A stretch of 19,621 nt of DNA from DATEJJ01 sp039649115 (GCA_039649115.1 JBBWZQ010000291.1:1-19621), one strand, 5' to 3'. Positions 1 to 8,727 are shown, counted from the first letter of the stretch. Numbers and translations are program-made. Notes: a model not told the origin generated them from the letters alone.

Positions 1-240
1 CATAACCTCGGCGAAGAGATCAAGCAGTGGACCGACGTGCTGGGCGTGAGCCAGACTCCCGCGTTCACCGACAACCCGTCGTCCATCTGGACCCGCACGC
101 GCTACGGCGGCACCGGCGTGACCGCACGGGTCGAGGCGAACAGCTTCGTCGGCTACGGCCACGAACTCCCCAAGCCCGGGATGGCCGCCATGGCCCTGCA
201 GTTCATGGGTCTGATCCCCAGCGGTACGCCGTCGAGTTGA
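1..240 (+). CDS. Secreted CE1/PHB-depolymerase-family esterase, C-terminal part (5' truncated by window edge)
   Basis: The frame is open from base 1 to TGA at 238-240, giving the last 79 residues of a protein that begins outside the window. The segments EIKQWTDVLGVSQTP, WTRTRYGG and GYGHELPKPGMAAMALQFMGL match my memory of the end of actinomycete acetylxylan/feruloyl esterases and PHB-depolymerase-like hydrolases (carbohydrate esterase family 1). In that family the His of the GxGH segment is the catalytic-triad histidine, and here it is the His of GYGHELP. These enzymes are usually secreted and cleave ester side groups of plant polymers or polyesters. The protein stops soon after the hydrolase fold, so there is no C-terminal carbohydrate-binding module. 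The nucleophile Ser and signal peptide lie upstream and cannot be checked. Family call fairly firm; substrate unknown. Confidence 0.75.
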   Translation, partial: HNLGEEIKQWTDVLGVSQTPAFTDNPSSIWTRTRYGGTGVTARVEANSFVGYGHELPKPGMAAMALQFMGLIPSGTPSS

Positions 241-245
241 GCCCC

Positions 246-270
246 GCCGACGTCCCGCGCCGGCGTCGGT
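246..270 (+). terminator. Possible weak terminator hairpin after the esterase
   Basis: CCGACG at 247-252 pairs with CGTCGG at 264-269, with a possible G-U closing pair, starting seven bases after the esterase stop codon. No T-tract follows, so it is a hairpin in the right place rather than a canonical Rho-independent terminator. Confidence 0.3.
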
Positions 271-346
271 CGCGCCAGGCCCCCCGCCGTGGTCCCCGGT
301 GGTGGGCAGGCAGGCAGCGCAACCGCCACCCATCAGCCGACCAACA

Positions 347-500
347 ACGGTGCAGACAGTCGTAGAACCTGCGCCGGAAGCCCGAAAGCGTCCCGAGTTC
401 ACCAGCCGAACCCGCATCGTGCACACTGATCACCGCAGCCCTTGTCTCGGTGGCTTCTGTCGCAAGAACCATGATCAGACAAGGGCTGCCCACGTGATCA
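347..500 (-). mobile_element. Truncated insertion-sequence remnant: transposase 5' end plus upstream palindrome
   Basis: Read on the minus strand, codons from about 430 down to 347 give VHDAGSAGELGTLSG followed by FRRRFYDCLHR. This resembles the conserved N-terminus of a transposase family common in Streptomyces and relatives, where a FRxxFYxCL segment is followed by RADALFEL. Here the similarity stops abruptly after DCLHR and the frame runs into unrelated sequence, so only the first ~28 codons remain. Directly upstream (higher coordinates) is an imperfect palindrome: a 13-bp perfect pair at 435-447 / 477-489, flanked by a 7-bp pair at 427-433 / 494-500. That fits the end of the element or a hairpin blocking read-through into it. 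Outer boundaries are not visible and no target-site duplication could be defined. The family assignment is from memory. Confidence 0.45.
427..500. repeat. 74-bp imperfect inverted repeat
   Basis: The arms GCAGCCCTTGTCT (435-447) and AGACAAGGGCTGC (477-489) are perfectly complementary over 13 bp. TGATCAC (427-433) and GTGATCA (494-500) add 7 bp outside them, with unequal 1- and 4-nt internal loops. The 29-nt loop can pair further (TTCT with AGAA). It lies just upstream of the transposase remnant. Confidence 0.8.
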
Positions 501-610
501 ACCGGGGTCACATCGACGGGCCCCGGGAAGGTTTAAACAACAAGCTAAGGTCATACACCCAACCGCCCTCCACACCGTCCCTGACCAGCACCGACACCAG
601 TGTCGATTCT

Positions 611-634
611 GCTAGCCAGGAGACTCGGGCTAGC
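611..634 (-). terminator. Hairpin overlapping the SDR stop codon
   Basis: GCTAGCC (611-617) and GGCTAGC (628-634) form a perfect 7-bp stem with a 10-nt loop. The SDR gene's TAG stop (632-630, minus strand) lies in one arm. No U-run follows on the minus strand, so it would be a weak or Rho-assisted terminator at best. Confidence 0.3.
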
Positions 635-1385
635 CGCGGCCGATGTACGGCATGCCCGTGGCCATCACGGTCATGAACTGGACGTTCGTGTCCAGTGGCA
701 CGCTGGCCATGTAAGCCACCGCACGGGCGACATCGTCGGCGGCGATGGTGGGCTCCGCGCCTACGGTGCCGTTCGCCTGCGGTACGCCGCGTTGCATCCG
801 TGCGGTCATGTCCGTCTCGGCGTTGCCGATGTCGATCTGTCCGCAGGCGATGCCGTAGGCGCGACCGTCGAGTGATGCCGCGCGGGTCAGGCCGGTCACG
901 GCGTGCTTGGTCGCGGTGTAGGCGATGGAGTTCGGCCGCGGCACGTGGGCGGAGACGGAGCCGTTGTTGATGATCCGGCCGCCGGTGGGGCGCTGCTGCT
1001 TCATGACTCGAAACGCCTCCCGAATGCACAGGAAGACACCGGTTAGGTTGGTGGCCACGACCCGGTCCCAGTCCGCCAGGGTGACCTGGTCCGGTGGGGC
1101 GGCGGTGGTGTTGACGCCGGCGTTGTTGAAGACCAGGTCCACCCGGCCGAACCGGTCGACGGCGGTCTGGAAGAGGGCGGTCACCGACCGCTCGTCGCTG
1201 ACGTCGGTCGCCACGGCGTACGCGGTGCCGCCGCCAGCCACGATCTCCGACCGGCCGGCCTCGATCAGTCCGACGCGGCGACCCGCCAGCACGACTGCGA
1301 ACCCGTCCCTGGCCAAGGCGACCGCGGTACGCCGGCCGATCCCGCTGCCTGCCCCGGTGACCACCGCGATCCGAGCCGTCACCAC
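630..1385 (-). CDS. SDR-family NAD(P)-dependent oxidoreductase
   Basis: Classical short-chain dehydrogenase/reductase of 251 residues, the usual length for the family; expected to be a cytosolic NAD(P)H-dependent carbonyl/hydroxyl oxidoreductase. Visible motifs in order: the cofactor glycine motif TGAGSGIG at residues 10-17; AGRR at 34-37, whose basic residues suggest NADP preference; NNAG at 87-90; the structural Asn in ATNLTG at about 113; and the catalytic Ser143, Tyr156 and Lys160 (YTATK). All catalytic residues are present. Two adjacent GTG codons could start it: GTG at 1385-1383, or GTG at 1382-1380, which has the better spacing (6 nt) from GAGG at 1392-1389. The start may therefore be one codon later. 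It is transcribed away from the RHS gene, alone, with no partner that would suggest a substrate. Family certain, substrate unknown. Confidence 0.9.
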   Translation of the reverse strand: MVTARIAVVTGAGSGIGRRTAVALARDGFAVVLAGRRVGLIEAGRSEIVAGGGTAYAVATDVSDERSVTALFQTAVDRFGRVDLVFNNAGVNTTAAPPDQVTLADWDRVVATNLTGVFLCIREAFRVMKQQRPTGGRIINNGSVSAHVPRPNSIAYTATKHAVTGLTRAASLDGRAYGIACGQIDIGNAETDMTARMQRGVPQANGTVGAEPTIAADDVARAVAYMASVPLDTNVQFMTVMATGMPYIGRG

Positions 1386-1985
1386 CCACCTCGCGCCGTC
1401 CCGGCCACGGTCGCCGCCTTATGCACGCAGTTCCTCCGGTGCAAGATGTGTGTCACGTCATCGTGCTCGACGGCGGACTGTCCCCAGAGGAAGTCGAACC
1501 CGGGTCCGCGGTCCGCCCGCTGTAGGCGTTCACGGTACAGGCTCCGGTGGCACGGCCGTCCCGCTGCGGTACAGGCCCACCGGAGCGGTACTCGTCGAAG
1601 CCCACGGTTTCCGCGGCAAGGCCAGCGGTGACGACGCGGAGAGAGTCGGCTCGCTAGCCCCGCTCGACCCGGACCCCGGGGAAGCTGAGGTAGGGGTTCA
1701 GGCGCGAAGTCACGGCATCCTCAGCCCTAACCCGGCTGTAACGCGTAAAGGTACAAAGCGGCTAATCCTAGACTGCTTAGTAGAACGGCCGGGTCACCGT
1801 GTGAAAGAGCATCACGGCATTCATCTGGCTCGGCGCCCGGCGACCGTCCCTTGTCGACGATCGTTTCGGCAGCTCAGGGCGGCCGTTCACGCTGGGTTAC
1901 GGGGTTGCGACGATCGCGCCGCCCTGGTCGACTCCGGATGCACATCGATGTCCGTTTACGTGCCATCGAATCATGGGGGTGCGCC
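1386..1985. other. Divergent intergenic region between SDR and RHS genes
   Basis: About 600 bp between two divergently transcribed genes. I find no convincing gene; the longer open frames lack a ribosome-binding site and do not resemble a known family. The stretch 1738-1795 is clearly less GC-rich than its surroundings and contains TAGACT (1769-1774), a possible -10 hexamer for the RHS gene, but no good -35 stands at the right distance. The RHS leader would then be about 200 nt. Confidence 0.5.
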
Positions 1986-4900
1986 ATGCCCGTGGCTTTT
2001 CGGGCTCGTCGCCGGTTGCTGCCCGACGTCTCGTCGCGTACCCGCGCGCTGGCGGTATTCATCGCCGTGGCGCTGGGCGCCGCGCTGCTGCCGACCGTAG
2101 GCACCGCGGTCGGTGCCAAACCACCGGTACCCAAGGTCCGGCCCGGGGCGGGTCCGGTCAGCCGGCCGCTGCCCGCCTCGGTACGCGGGGACCGCGCGGT
2201 ACCGGCGGACAAGCGCCCGCCGGTGGTACCGCAGGGTATCCGTGCCGCCGGCCGGCCGGCCAAACTCACCACGCAGCAGTGGTCCCGGCTGACCACCGAC
2301 CGGGCCCGCGCGGCCGCGGTCGCCGGCGCCTTCTCCGGCCTCTCGCTGCGCCCCGGCTTCGTCCTGGGCGACACGTCACTGGTGCTCTACTTCAGCGCGG
2401 CCGGCGTGGACCCGTCGTGGTCGTCGGCGACCGTGCGGCTGTACGAACTCGGCGCGCAGACCGAACAGGCGTCCACCTCACTGTCCAGAAAGGACCTCGA
2501 AGCGCTGTCCGCGTGCGGCGGGGTGGGCGACTTCTGCCGCTCGTTCGGCGGCCGGGACGGGTGGGTGGTGGATCCCGCCAAGGACTACGTGGTGACCGTC
2601 GCCGCGGTGTTCGACGACGGGCACGAGGTGGTCTCCGACCCATCGCCGAGTGCAAGGCCGCGGCAGACCATCGACCCGCCCGCCGTACCCAGCAGCCAGG
2701 CGGCCGGCTGCGGCTGCGGCAACGCGCTCGCCCAGACGGCGTCGGTACAGGCGTCCCGGGCCATCGGGGTGAACACCGGTACCGGTGCGTTCGTCCGGGT
2801 CGAGCAGGATCTGGCAATGTCCTCGTTCGGCATCCAGTTCGGCAGTGCGCGAACGTACTCCTCGGGTAACCAGGCGCCCGGCCTGCTCGGCGTCGGCTGG
2901 GCCTGGTCGTACGACATGCGGGTCTCCGCCACCGCGGACGGCGCGGTGGTACGGGCCGAGGACGGCGCCGCGGCCACGTACCAGCTGCGCGACGACGGCT
3001 CGTACGCGCGGCCCGCCGGGGTGCGCTCCACCCTGCGCAAGACCGCGGACGGCTGGCAACTGGTCACCCCCGGACAGGTCACCTACACCTTCACGGCGGA
3101 CGGCCGGCTCGCATCGGTCGTCAACGCCAGGGGCAAGGGCGTCCGGCTCGGGTACAACGACCAGGCGGTGACGGTCACCGACGCGTCCGGGCGGGTGGCC
3201 AAGGCGTACCTGCAGGACGGCCTCATCAGGCGGATCGCGCTGCCGGACGGCCGGGACGTGTCCTACGGGTACGAGAACTCGCGGCTGGCGTACGTCATCG
3301 ACGCGCGGGGTCGCAAGTGGACATACAAATACGATGCCGCCGGCCTGCTCGCCGAGGTGGTGAACCCGGATCGGGTGGTGGCCCTGCACAACGATTACGA
3401 CCCGGCGACCGGCCGGGTGGCGGCGCAGAGCGACGCGCTCGGCGCGCGGACCACCTTCGGGTGGAACGCCACCGCGCAGGAGGCCAAGACCACCGACCCG
3501 GACGGCGTCGTCATCTGGGACGGGTACCGCGGCAACGTGCTCGTCTACAGCCAGCACGGCACCGGCGACTCGGACAACCACCGCTACGACGGCAACCTCA
3601 ACCGCAACCTCGTCGTCAACGGCAGCCAGTTCCAGCACGAGTCCACTTTCGACGGTAACGGCAACCAGACCTCGGCCGACGCCCGGGAACTCGGCATCGG
3701 CGAGAAGGTGAAGTACGACGGACACAACAACCCGGTCGAGCACACCGACGCGCGCGGCAACGTCTGGCGCGACACGTACAACGACTTCAACGAACTTGTG
3801 TCCAGTGTGGACAGAGAAGGCCACCGGATCACGTACGAGTATGACGACCGGGGCCTGCGTACCAGCATGACCGACCAGCGCGGCAAGGTCACCCGGTACG
3901 AGTACCTGCCGGACGGCGACGGCAACGCCGGCCTGCTGGCCGCGGTGATCAGCCCGGAGGGCCACCGCGCCGAGTTCGGCTACGACCGCACCGGCCGCAG
4001 GACCAAGCAGGTGGACCCGCGGGGCACGGTGCCGAAGGCGAACCGCTCGGCGTACACGACCGAGTACGAGTACGACAACCAGGACCGGGTGCTCGCGGTA
4101 CACGACCCGGCCAAGTCCGGCGCGTGGCGTACGACCTACGACGACGAGGGCCGGATCGCCCGGCGGGAGACGCCCGAGGGCGTGGCCACCACGTACACGT
4201 ACTTCGCCAGCGGGCTGCCCAAGAAGGTCCAGTCCGGGCCGCGGGCCACCGCGTACACCTACACCGCGGCCGGCCGGCGTGCGTCCATGCGCATCCTGAT
4301 GGACCCGGGCGACGACCTCGTCACCACGTACACCTACGACGCCAAGGGTCTACTTAAGACAGTCACCAGCCCGCGCGGCAACGTACCCGGCGCCAACGCG
4401 GCCGACTTCACCGTCACCTACTTCTACGACGCGAACGACAACCCGATCCGGATCCGCCGACCCTACCCCGGTGGCGGGTTCGTGGACCGCGACATCAAGG
4501 TGGACGGGTTGGACCGCACCACCGCGCAGGTCGACGAGTTCAACAAGACGAGCAGCTTCGAGCGGGACGACACCGGCAACATCACCGCGACCACGGACAC
4601 GCTCGGCCGCACCACGCGGATGGAGTACGACCGTAACGGCCGGCAGACGCAGACCACCGACTCGGGCGGCAAGGCCACGAAGACCGAGTACGACGCGGCC
4701 GGCAACAAGATCAAGGACACCCGGCCCACCGGCGGGGTCACCACGTGGACATACGACGACGACGGGCTGCTGGCGAGCATCACCGAGCCGCGCGGCAACG
4801 AGACCGGCGCCGACCCGGCCCGCTTCACCACCCGCTTCGAGTACGACCCGGCCGGCAACCGGATCGCGATGACCGACCCGCTCGGCAACGTCACCCGGTA

Positions 4901-7900
4901 CGAGTACGACGCGAACAACCGGATGACCGCGGTCACCGACGCCAAGGGCCGTACCACCCGATACACGTACCGCGACGACAACCAGCTGCGTACCGTGCAC
5001 ACGCCCGACGCGCCGTGGCTGCCGCTGCTGCCGACATTCGACTCGACGGTCTACGGGTACGACGCCGACGGGTTGCTGGCCGAGGTGCGCGACCCGCAGG
5101 GCCACGCCACCCGGATGAGCTACGACGACGCCGGCCGGCTCACCGAGGAGGTCGACCCGCTCGGCCGGCGCGAGCAGATCAGCTACGACGCGGAGAACGA
5201 CGCCACCACGGCCATCACCCTGCGGCCGCTGGAGAAGGTGGGCTCCGACGAGCGGGCCCGGCGCACGGTCGTCAACACGTACGACATCCTGGGCCGGCTG
5301 ACCAACCAGGCGCTCGGCTCGCAGGGGCCGGTGTACACCTTCGGGTACGACGCCAAGGACCGGATCACCTCGTACGGCGACCCGGCCGGCGTGCGCGACG
5401 TCAGCTACGACGACGAGGACCAGATCAAGACCGTCACCCGGCGCGAGGCCGGGCGGGAGGACGAGGTCTACGGCTACGGGTACGACGAGCGGGGCAACAT
5501 CGCCAGCCGCACGTACCCCGACGGCACCCGGGTCACCGCCGGGTACGACGCCGACAGCCGGCTCACCGGGCTCACCGTGGCCGGCGGCTCGGCCGGCGCC
5601 GCCGCGGCGACCTGGAGCTTCGGGTACGACGCGGCCGGCCACCGGACGAGCACCACGCTGCCGGCGCCGACCGGGCTGGTCGAGCGGCGCGGCTACGACG
5701 ATGCTGGCCGGCTGACCGGCATCGGCACCGAGCGGAGTCCGGACGCTCCGGATCCACCGGCCGGAGTGCAGGACCCGGTCTCGGCGTTCCAGCTCACCCT
5801 GGACCAGGTCGGCAACCCGACCCGCATGGTCACCACCCGGGGCGGGGTGTCCGAGTCGGTGGCCTACGGGTACGACGAGGTCGACCGGGTCAGCTCGGCC
5901 TGCTACGCCGCGACCGAGTGCGGCGACCACGCCAAGGCCGCCGGGCGCATCGACTACACGTACGACCTGGTCGGCAACCGGACCAGCCAGAAGCGCACCG
6001 GTACCGCCGGCAACGACACCACGCTGTACGCGTACGACGACGCGGACCAGTTGACCCTGGCCACCCGTACCAGCAGGACCGGTGCGGAACTCACCCGGTA
6101 CGAATACGACGTCAACGGCAACCAGACCCGGGCCGGGGCCGACCGCTTCACGTACAACCTCGACAACTCGCTGGCCAAGGCCGACGTCGACGGCAAGTCC
6201 ACGGTGTACGGGTACGACGCCCAGCGGATGCGGCTGTCGGCGACCACCGGATCCGGCGACGCGGCCAGCACCCGGCGCTGGTCCTGGGACGTCAACGGCA
6301 CGCTGCCGCAGATCGCGGTGGACACCGTCGTCGACCCGGCCGGGCACCCCACCGGGCGGCAGGCGTACGCCTACGGGTCCGACGACGAGCCGCTGGCCCT
6401 GCTCGAACCGGGCGGCGGTGCGCACGCGTACACGCACGACTGGCTGGGCGGGGTGGCGGACATGCTCACCCCGGGCGGGCAGGTCGAGGCCGCGTACGAC
6501 TACGACCCGTTCGGCAACCCGCGCACCGGACCCACCCTGCCCGGCGGCCAGGCCGGTGGAGCGGACAACCCGCTGCGGTTCGCCGGCGCGTACCAGGACA
6601 GCAGTACCGGCCAGGGCAACTACCACTTGCTGGCCCGTACCTACAACCCGGCCACCGGCCGGCTGACCACGACGGACCCGCAGCCCACCGGTACCGCGGC
6701 GGTCTCGGCGTACGCGTACGCGGGCAACAACCCGCTCGTCTACACCGACCCGACCGGGACGATGGTGCTCGCCGACGGCGGTGGCGGCGCCAGCGACAGC
6801 ACGACCGCGACCACCGCGCCGGGGCAGGAGGTACCGACCGGCCCGAGCGCCGAGGACGTGGCCAAGGCGCAGCAACTCCAGTCCAAGAGCGTCCTCGACG
6901 TCGTCCTGGAGGCCGGCGGCCAGATCCTCATGGAGGTCCTGGGGATCACCGACGTCCTCAACTGCCTCAAGGGCGACCTGGGTGCCTGCGTCATGGCAGT
7001 GGTGGGCTCGCTGCCCTGGGGCAAGATCTTCAAGGCCAAGAAGATCGCCGAGGCCATCTTCAAAGCAGGCAAGGCGGTACTCAGCTTCCTCAAGGAATTG
7101 GAGTGGGCCAAGGCGATCCTGCGCGGCGCGGAACGGGCCGCCGAGGCAGCCAAGGCCGCCGCCGCGGCGGCCGCCCGGGAGGCAGCAGCCAGAGCCGCCG
7201 CGGCCAAGGCAGCGGCCGAGGCGTACGCGAAGAAGGTGGCCGCGGAGGCCGCCGCCCGGGCCAGAGCCCTGGCCGCCAAGGCCAAGGCGGCAACCAGGAG
7301 CGCCGCCGACCGGTGCGCGACGCGCAACAGCTTCGCCGCCGGGACCCTGGTGCTGCTGGCCAACGGGACCACCAAGCCGATCGAGGACGTGCAGCCGGGC
7401 GACGCCGTCGCGGCGGCGGAGCCGAGTGCCGGCACGGCCCAGTCCCGCCAGGTCACCGACACGATCCGCACCGACACCGACAAGGAGTACGTCGACGTTA
7501 CGGTGCGGTCGCCCGGTACCACGGCGAAGGCCACCGCCACCGCGCACCACCCGTTCTGGTCGGCCACCCGCGGCCGCTGGGTGGACGCCGGCGACCTGCG
7601 ACCCGGCGAGCTGCTCAAGACGGCGGCGGGAACGTACGTGCAGGTCACCGCGGTCCGGTCCTACCCCGGCACCCGGCGTACCTACAACCTCACCGTCGAC
7701 GACCTGCACGCGTACTTCGTCGTGGTCGGTGGTGCCGCCGTCCTGGTGCACAACGACCCGGTGGACCCGTACGAGGTGGGTACCTTCGACGACCTCAAGA
7801 ACCGGTCGGTCGCCGGGGACCAGCTCGACATCCACCACCTGCCGCAGAAGCACCCGGCCGGACAGGTCATCCCCGGGTACGACCCGAAGACGGCGCCGGC

Positions 7901-8087
7901 CATCGCGGCACCGCAGGCCGAGCACCGCCAGATCCCGACCCGCCGCGGCCCGTACACTGGCACCGGTCGGGACCTGGTGCAGGGCGACCTGGCCGACCTG
8001 GCGCAGCACACGAACGCGCCGCCGTCGGCGGTCGATGCGATGAAGAAGCAGATCAACAGCCAGTTCCCAGGGCAGAACCTCTGTTGA
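1986..8087 (+). CDS. Secreted RHS/YD-repeat polymorphic toxin with pretoxin HINT domain and C-terminal HNH-like toxin
   Basis: A 2033-residue protein. The ATG at 1986 is chosen because GGGGGT lies 5 nt before it and the product then begins with a Sec-type signal peptide: basic MPVAFRARRR, then a hydrophobic segment ALAVFIAVALGAALL. The frame is open 45 codons further upstream to a TTG, but that adds no plausible sequence. Residues ~230-1590 carry dozens of YD repeats (GYDxxGRL, YEYDANNR) that build the RHS shell. The RHS core sits at about 1528-1592 (LRFAGAYQD, YHLLARTYNPATGRL, YAYAGNNPLVYTDPTG). Next come an Ala/Lys/Glu-rich helical linker (~1710-1776), a HINT domain (~1777-1923; NSFAAGTLVLLANGTTKPI, TAHHPFW, ending LVHN) and a 110-residue toxin. 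The toxin has DIHHLPQ (His1950, His1951), PAIAAP and AEHRQIP (His1980), an HH...H arrangement like the treble-clef HNH nucleases of RHS toxins. Toxin activity is inferred. The HINT domain probably releases the toxin by self-cleavage. Confidence 0.9.
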   Translation: MPVAFRARRRLLPDVSSRTRALAVFIAVALGAALLPTVGTAVGAKPPVPKVRPGAGPVSRPLPASVRGDRAVPADKRPPVVPQGIRAAGRPAKLTTQQWSRLTTDRARAAAVAGAFSGLSLRPGFVLGDTSLVLYFSAAGVDPSWSSATVRLYELGAQTEQASTSLSRKDLEALSACGGVGDFCRSFGGRDGWVVDPAKDYVVTVAAVFDDGHEVVSDPSPSARPRQTIDPPAVPSSQAAGCGCGNALAQTASVQASRAIGVNTGTGAFVRVEQDLAMSSFGIQFGSARTYSSGNQAPGLLGVGWAWSYDMRVSATADGAVVRAEDGAAATYQLRDDGSYARPAGVRSTLRKTADGWQLVTPGQVTYTFTADGRLASVVNARGKGVRLGYNDQAVTVTDASGRVAKAYLQDGLIRRIALPDGRDVSYGYENSRLAYVIDARGRKWTYKYDAAGLLAEVVNPDRVVALHNDYDPATGRVAAQSDALGARTTFGWNATAQEAKTTDPDGVVIWDGYRGNVLVYSQHGTGDSDNHRYDGNLNRNLVVNGSQFQHESTFDGNGNQTSADARELGIGEKVKYDGHNNPVEHTDARGNVWRDTYNDFNELVSSVDREGHRITYEYDDRGLRTSMTDQRGKVTRYEYLPDGDGNAGLLAAVISPEGHRAEFGYDRTGRRTKQVDPRGTVPKANRSAYTTEYEYDNQDRVLAVHDPAKSGAWRTTYDDEGRIARRETPEGVATTYTYFASGLPKKVQSGPRATAYTYTAAGRRASMRILMDPGDDLVTTYTYDAKGLLKTVTSPRGNVPGANAADFTVTYFYDANDNPIRIRRPYPGGGFVDRDIKVDGLDRTTAQVDEFNKTSSFERDDTGNITATTDTLGRTTRMEYDRNGRQTQTTDSGGKATKTEYDAAGNKIKDTRPTGGVTTWTYDDDGLLASITEPRGNETGADPARFTTRFEYDPAGNRIAMTDPLGNVTRYEYDANNRMTAVTDAKGRTTRYTYRDDNQLRTVHTPDAPWLPLLPTFDSTVYGYDADGLLAEVRDPQGHATRMSYDDAGRLTEEVDPLGRREQISYDAENDATTAITLRPLEKVGSDERARRTVVNTYDILGRLTNQALGSQGPVYTFGYDAKDRITSYGDPAGVRDVSYDDEDQIKTVTRREAGREDEVYGYGYDERGNIASRTYPDGTRVTAGYDADSRLTGLTVAGGSAGAAAATWSFGYDAAGHRTSTTLPAPTGLVERRGYDDAGRLTGIGTERSPDAPDPPAGVQDPVSAFQLTLDQVGNPTRMVTTRGGVSESVAYGYDEVDRVSSACYAATECGDHAKAAGRIDYTYDLVGNRTSQKRTGTAGNDTTLYAYDDADQLTLATRTSRTGAELTRYEYDVNGNQTRAGADRFTYNLDNSLAKADVDGKSTVYGYDAQRMRLSATTGSGDAASTRRWSWDVNGTLPQIAVDTVVDPAGHPTGRQAYAYGSDDEPLALLEPGGGAHAYTHDWLGGVADMLTPGGQVEAAYDYDPFGNPRTGPTLPGGQAGGADNPLRFAGAYQDSSTGQGNYHLLARTYNPATGRLTTTDPQPTGTAAVSAYAYAGNNPLVYTDPTGTMVLADGGGGASDSTTATTAPGQEVPTGPSAEDVAKAQQLQSKSVLDVVLEAGGQILMEVLGITDVLNCLKGDLGACVMAVVGSLPWGKIFKAKKIAEAIFKAGKAVLSFLKELEWAKAILRGAERAAEAAKAAAAAAAREAAARAAAAKAAAEAYAKKVAAEAAARARALAAKAKAATRSAADRCATRNSFAAGTLVLLANGTTKPIEDVQPGDAVAAAEPSAGTAQSRQVTDTIRTDTDKEYVDVTVRSPGTTAKATATAHHPFWSATRGRWVDAGDLRPGELLKTAAGTYVQVTAVRSYPGTRRTYNLTVDDLHAYFVVVGGAAVLVHNDPVDPYEVGTFDDLKNRSVAGDQLDIHHLPQKHPAGQVIPGYDPKTAPAIAAPQAEHRQIPTRRGPYTGTGRDLVQGDLADLAQHTNAPPSAVDAMKKQINSQFPGQNLC

Positions 8088-8113
8088 CCCGGTGGCATCA
8101 GGAGTGAGGTGCG

Positions 8114-8563
8114 GTGGATCGTCTGACCGAGCTCGCGGCACAGCTCGACAGCCTGCACGCGGCGGACTTCGACGACATGAACCCGACCGCCGACGGGCCC
8201 GAGCGGCTGCAGGCCGTGTGTGACGAGCTCGCCGAGCGCGACGATCCGGAGCGCTGGGCCCCGCTGCTCTTCAGCCTGCTGGAGCGCCTCGACAGCGTCG
8301 ATCTCGGCAGTCCCGGCCCGGCCGTCCACACGCTGGAGGGCCGGGCCTGGCCCGGGTACCGGAACCTGCTTGCCGAGTCGGTACGGCGCAAGCCGACGCC
8401 GCTGACGCTGTGGATGGTCAACCGGGTACTCAACGCGAGCCCGCCCGACGCGGCGGATTGGCTGGCGCTACTGGCTCACGCGGCCGAGGCGCCGGGCGTC
8501 TCGGCGGAGGCGGCGGCCGAGGCCCGCCAGTTCCTCGGGTACCAGCGCCGCGCCCTTCAGTAG
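8114..8563 (+). CDS. Putative immunity protein for the RHS C-terminal toxin
   Basis: A 149-residue acidic, apparently all-helical cytosolic protein starting at GTG 8114, 26 bp after the RHS stop. Two purine-rich sites precede it: AGGAG at 8100-8104 (9 nt) and GAGG at 8106-8109 (4 nt). Polymorphic toxin genes of this architecture are normally followed at once by their cognate immunity gene, and this is the only candidate. The sequence has short helix-forming blocks (ERLQAVCDELAERDD, PLLFSLLERLDS, TLWMVNRVLN, DWLALLAHAAEA) reminiscent of HEAT-like immunity proteins such as Imm30. I cannot assign a family with confidence. No signal peptide or membrane segment, as expected for protection against a toxin acting in the cytoplasm. 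Function is inferred from position. Confidence 0.75.
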   Translation: MDRLTELAAQLDSLHAADFDDMNPTADGPERLQAVCDELAERDDPERWAPLLFSLLERLDSVDLGSPGPAVHTLEGRAWPGYRNLLAESVRRKPTPLTLWMVNRVLNASPPDAADWLALLAHAAEAPGVSAEAAAEARQFLGYQRRALQ

Positions 8564-8727
8564 CCCAGATCCCCGACCCTTTCGGCGGTGAAGGCACGGT
8601 GTAGCCAGGCTTCGGCCTGTGCCAGGTCGGTGCAGTTGGCGATGCGGTCGCGGACGTCGTCCGGTACCGCGATGCCCCGTCGCGTATCTGGACCGGCGGC
8701 ACCGAACGCCGGAGCATCAGCGGCCAG
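8557..8727 (-). pseudogene. Degraded C-terminus of an Rpn/PD-(D/E)XK-type transposase-related protein
   Basis: On the minus strand, ending at TGA 8559-8557, the translation contains RGIAVPDDVRDRIANCTDL followed by AEAWLHRAFTAERVGDL. This strongly recalls the conserved tail of an actinobacterial hypothetical/Rpn-like family, in which a Glu/Gly/Ala-rich stretch leads into GIxVPDxVRERI, then CTDLxQLxxW and xxDLF. Upstream the same frame meets a stop at 8730-8728 and the sequence is no longer recognisable, so only the tail survives. Its stop lies inside the last codons of the immunity gene (tail to tail). The family resemblance is from memory. Confidence 0.4.

Noticed and set aside
1480..1515. 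tRNA T-arm-like GGGTTCGAC on the minus strand
   Set aside because: The flanks do not form a T-stem, and no acceptor stem or anticodon arm is found at the right distances.
1851..1985. Upstream TTG start for the RHS protein
   Set aside because: The ATG at 1986 has a ribosome site and begins a proper signal peptide; the additional 45 residues would bury it.
2478..4103. 541-codon minus-strand frame
   Set aside because: Antisense shadow of the RHS gene, with the same composition argument.
4745..8107. Open frame of 1120 codons on the plus strand in another frame of the RHS gene
   Set aside because: Arg/Gly/Pro-rich shadow translation without motifs; the RHS frame is unambiguous.
4350..8141. Open frame of 1263 codons on the minus strand, antisense to the RHS gene
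   Set aside because: It results from codon bias of the GC-rich YD repeats; the product is low-complexity Val/Arg/Gly sequence with no family resemblance, while the plus frame shows clear RHS, HINT and toxin motifs.
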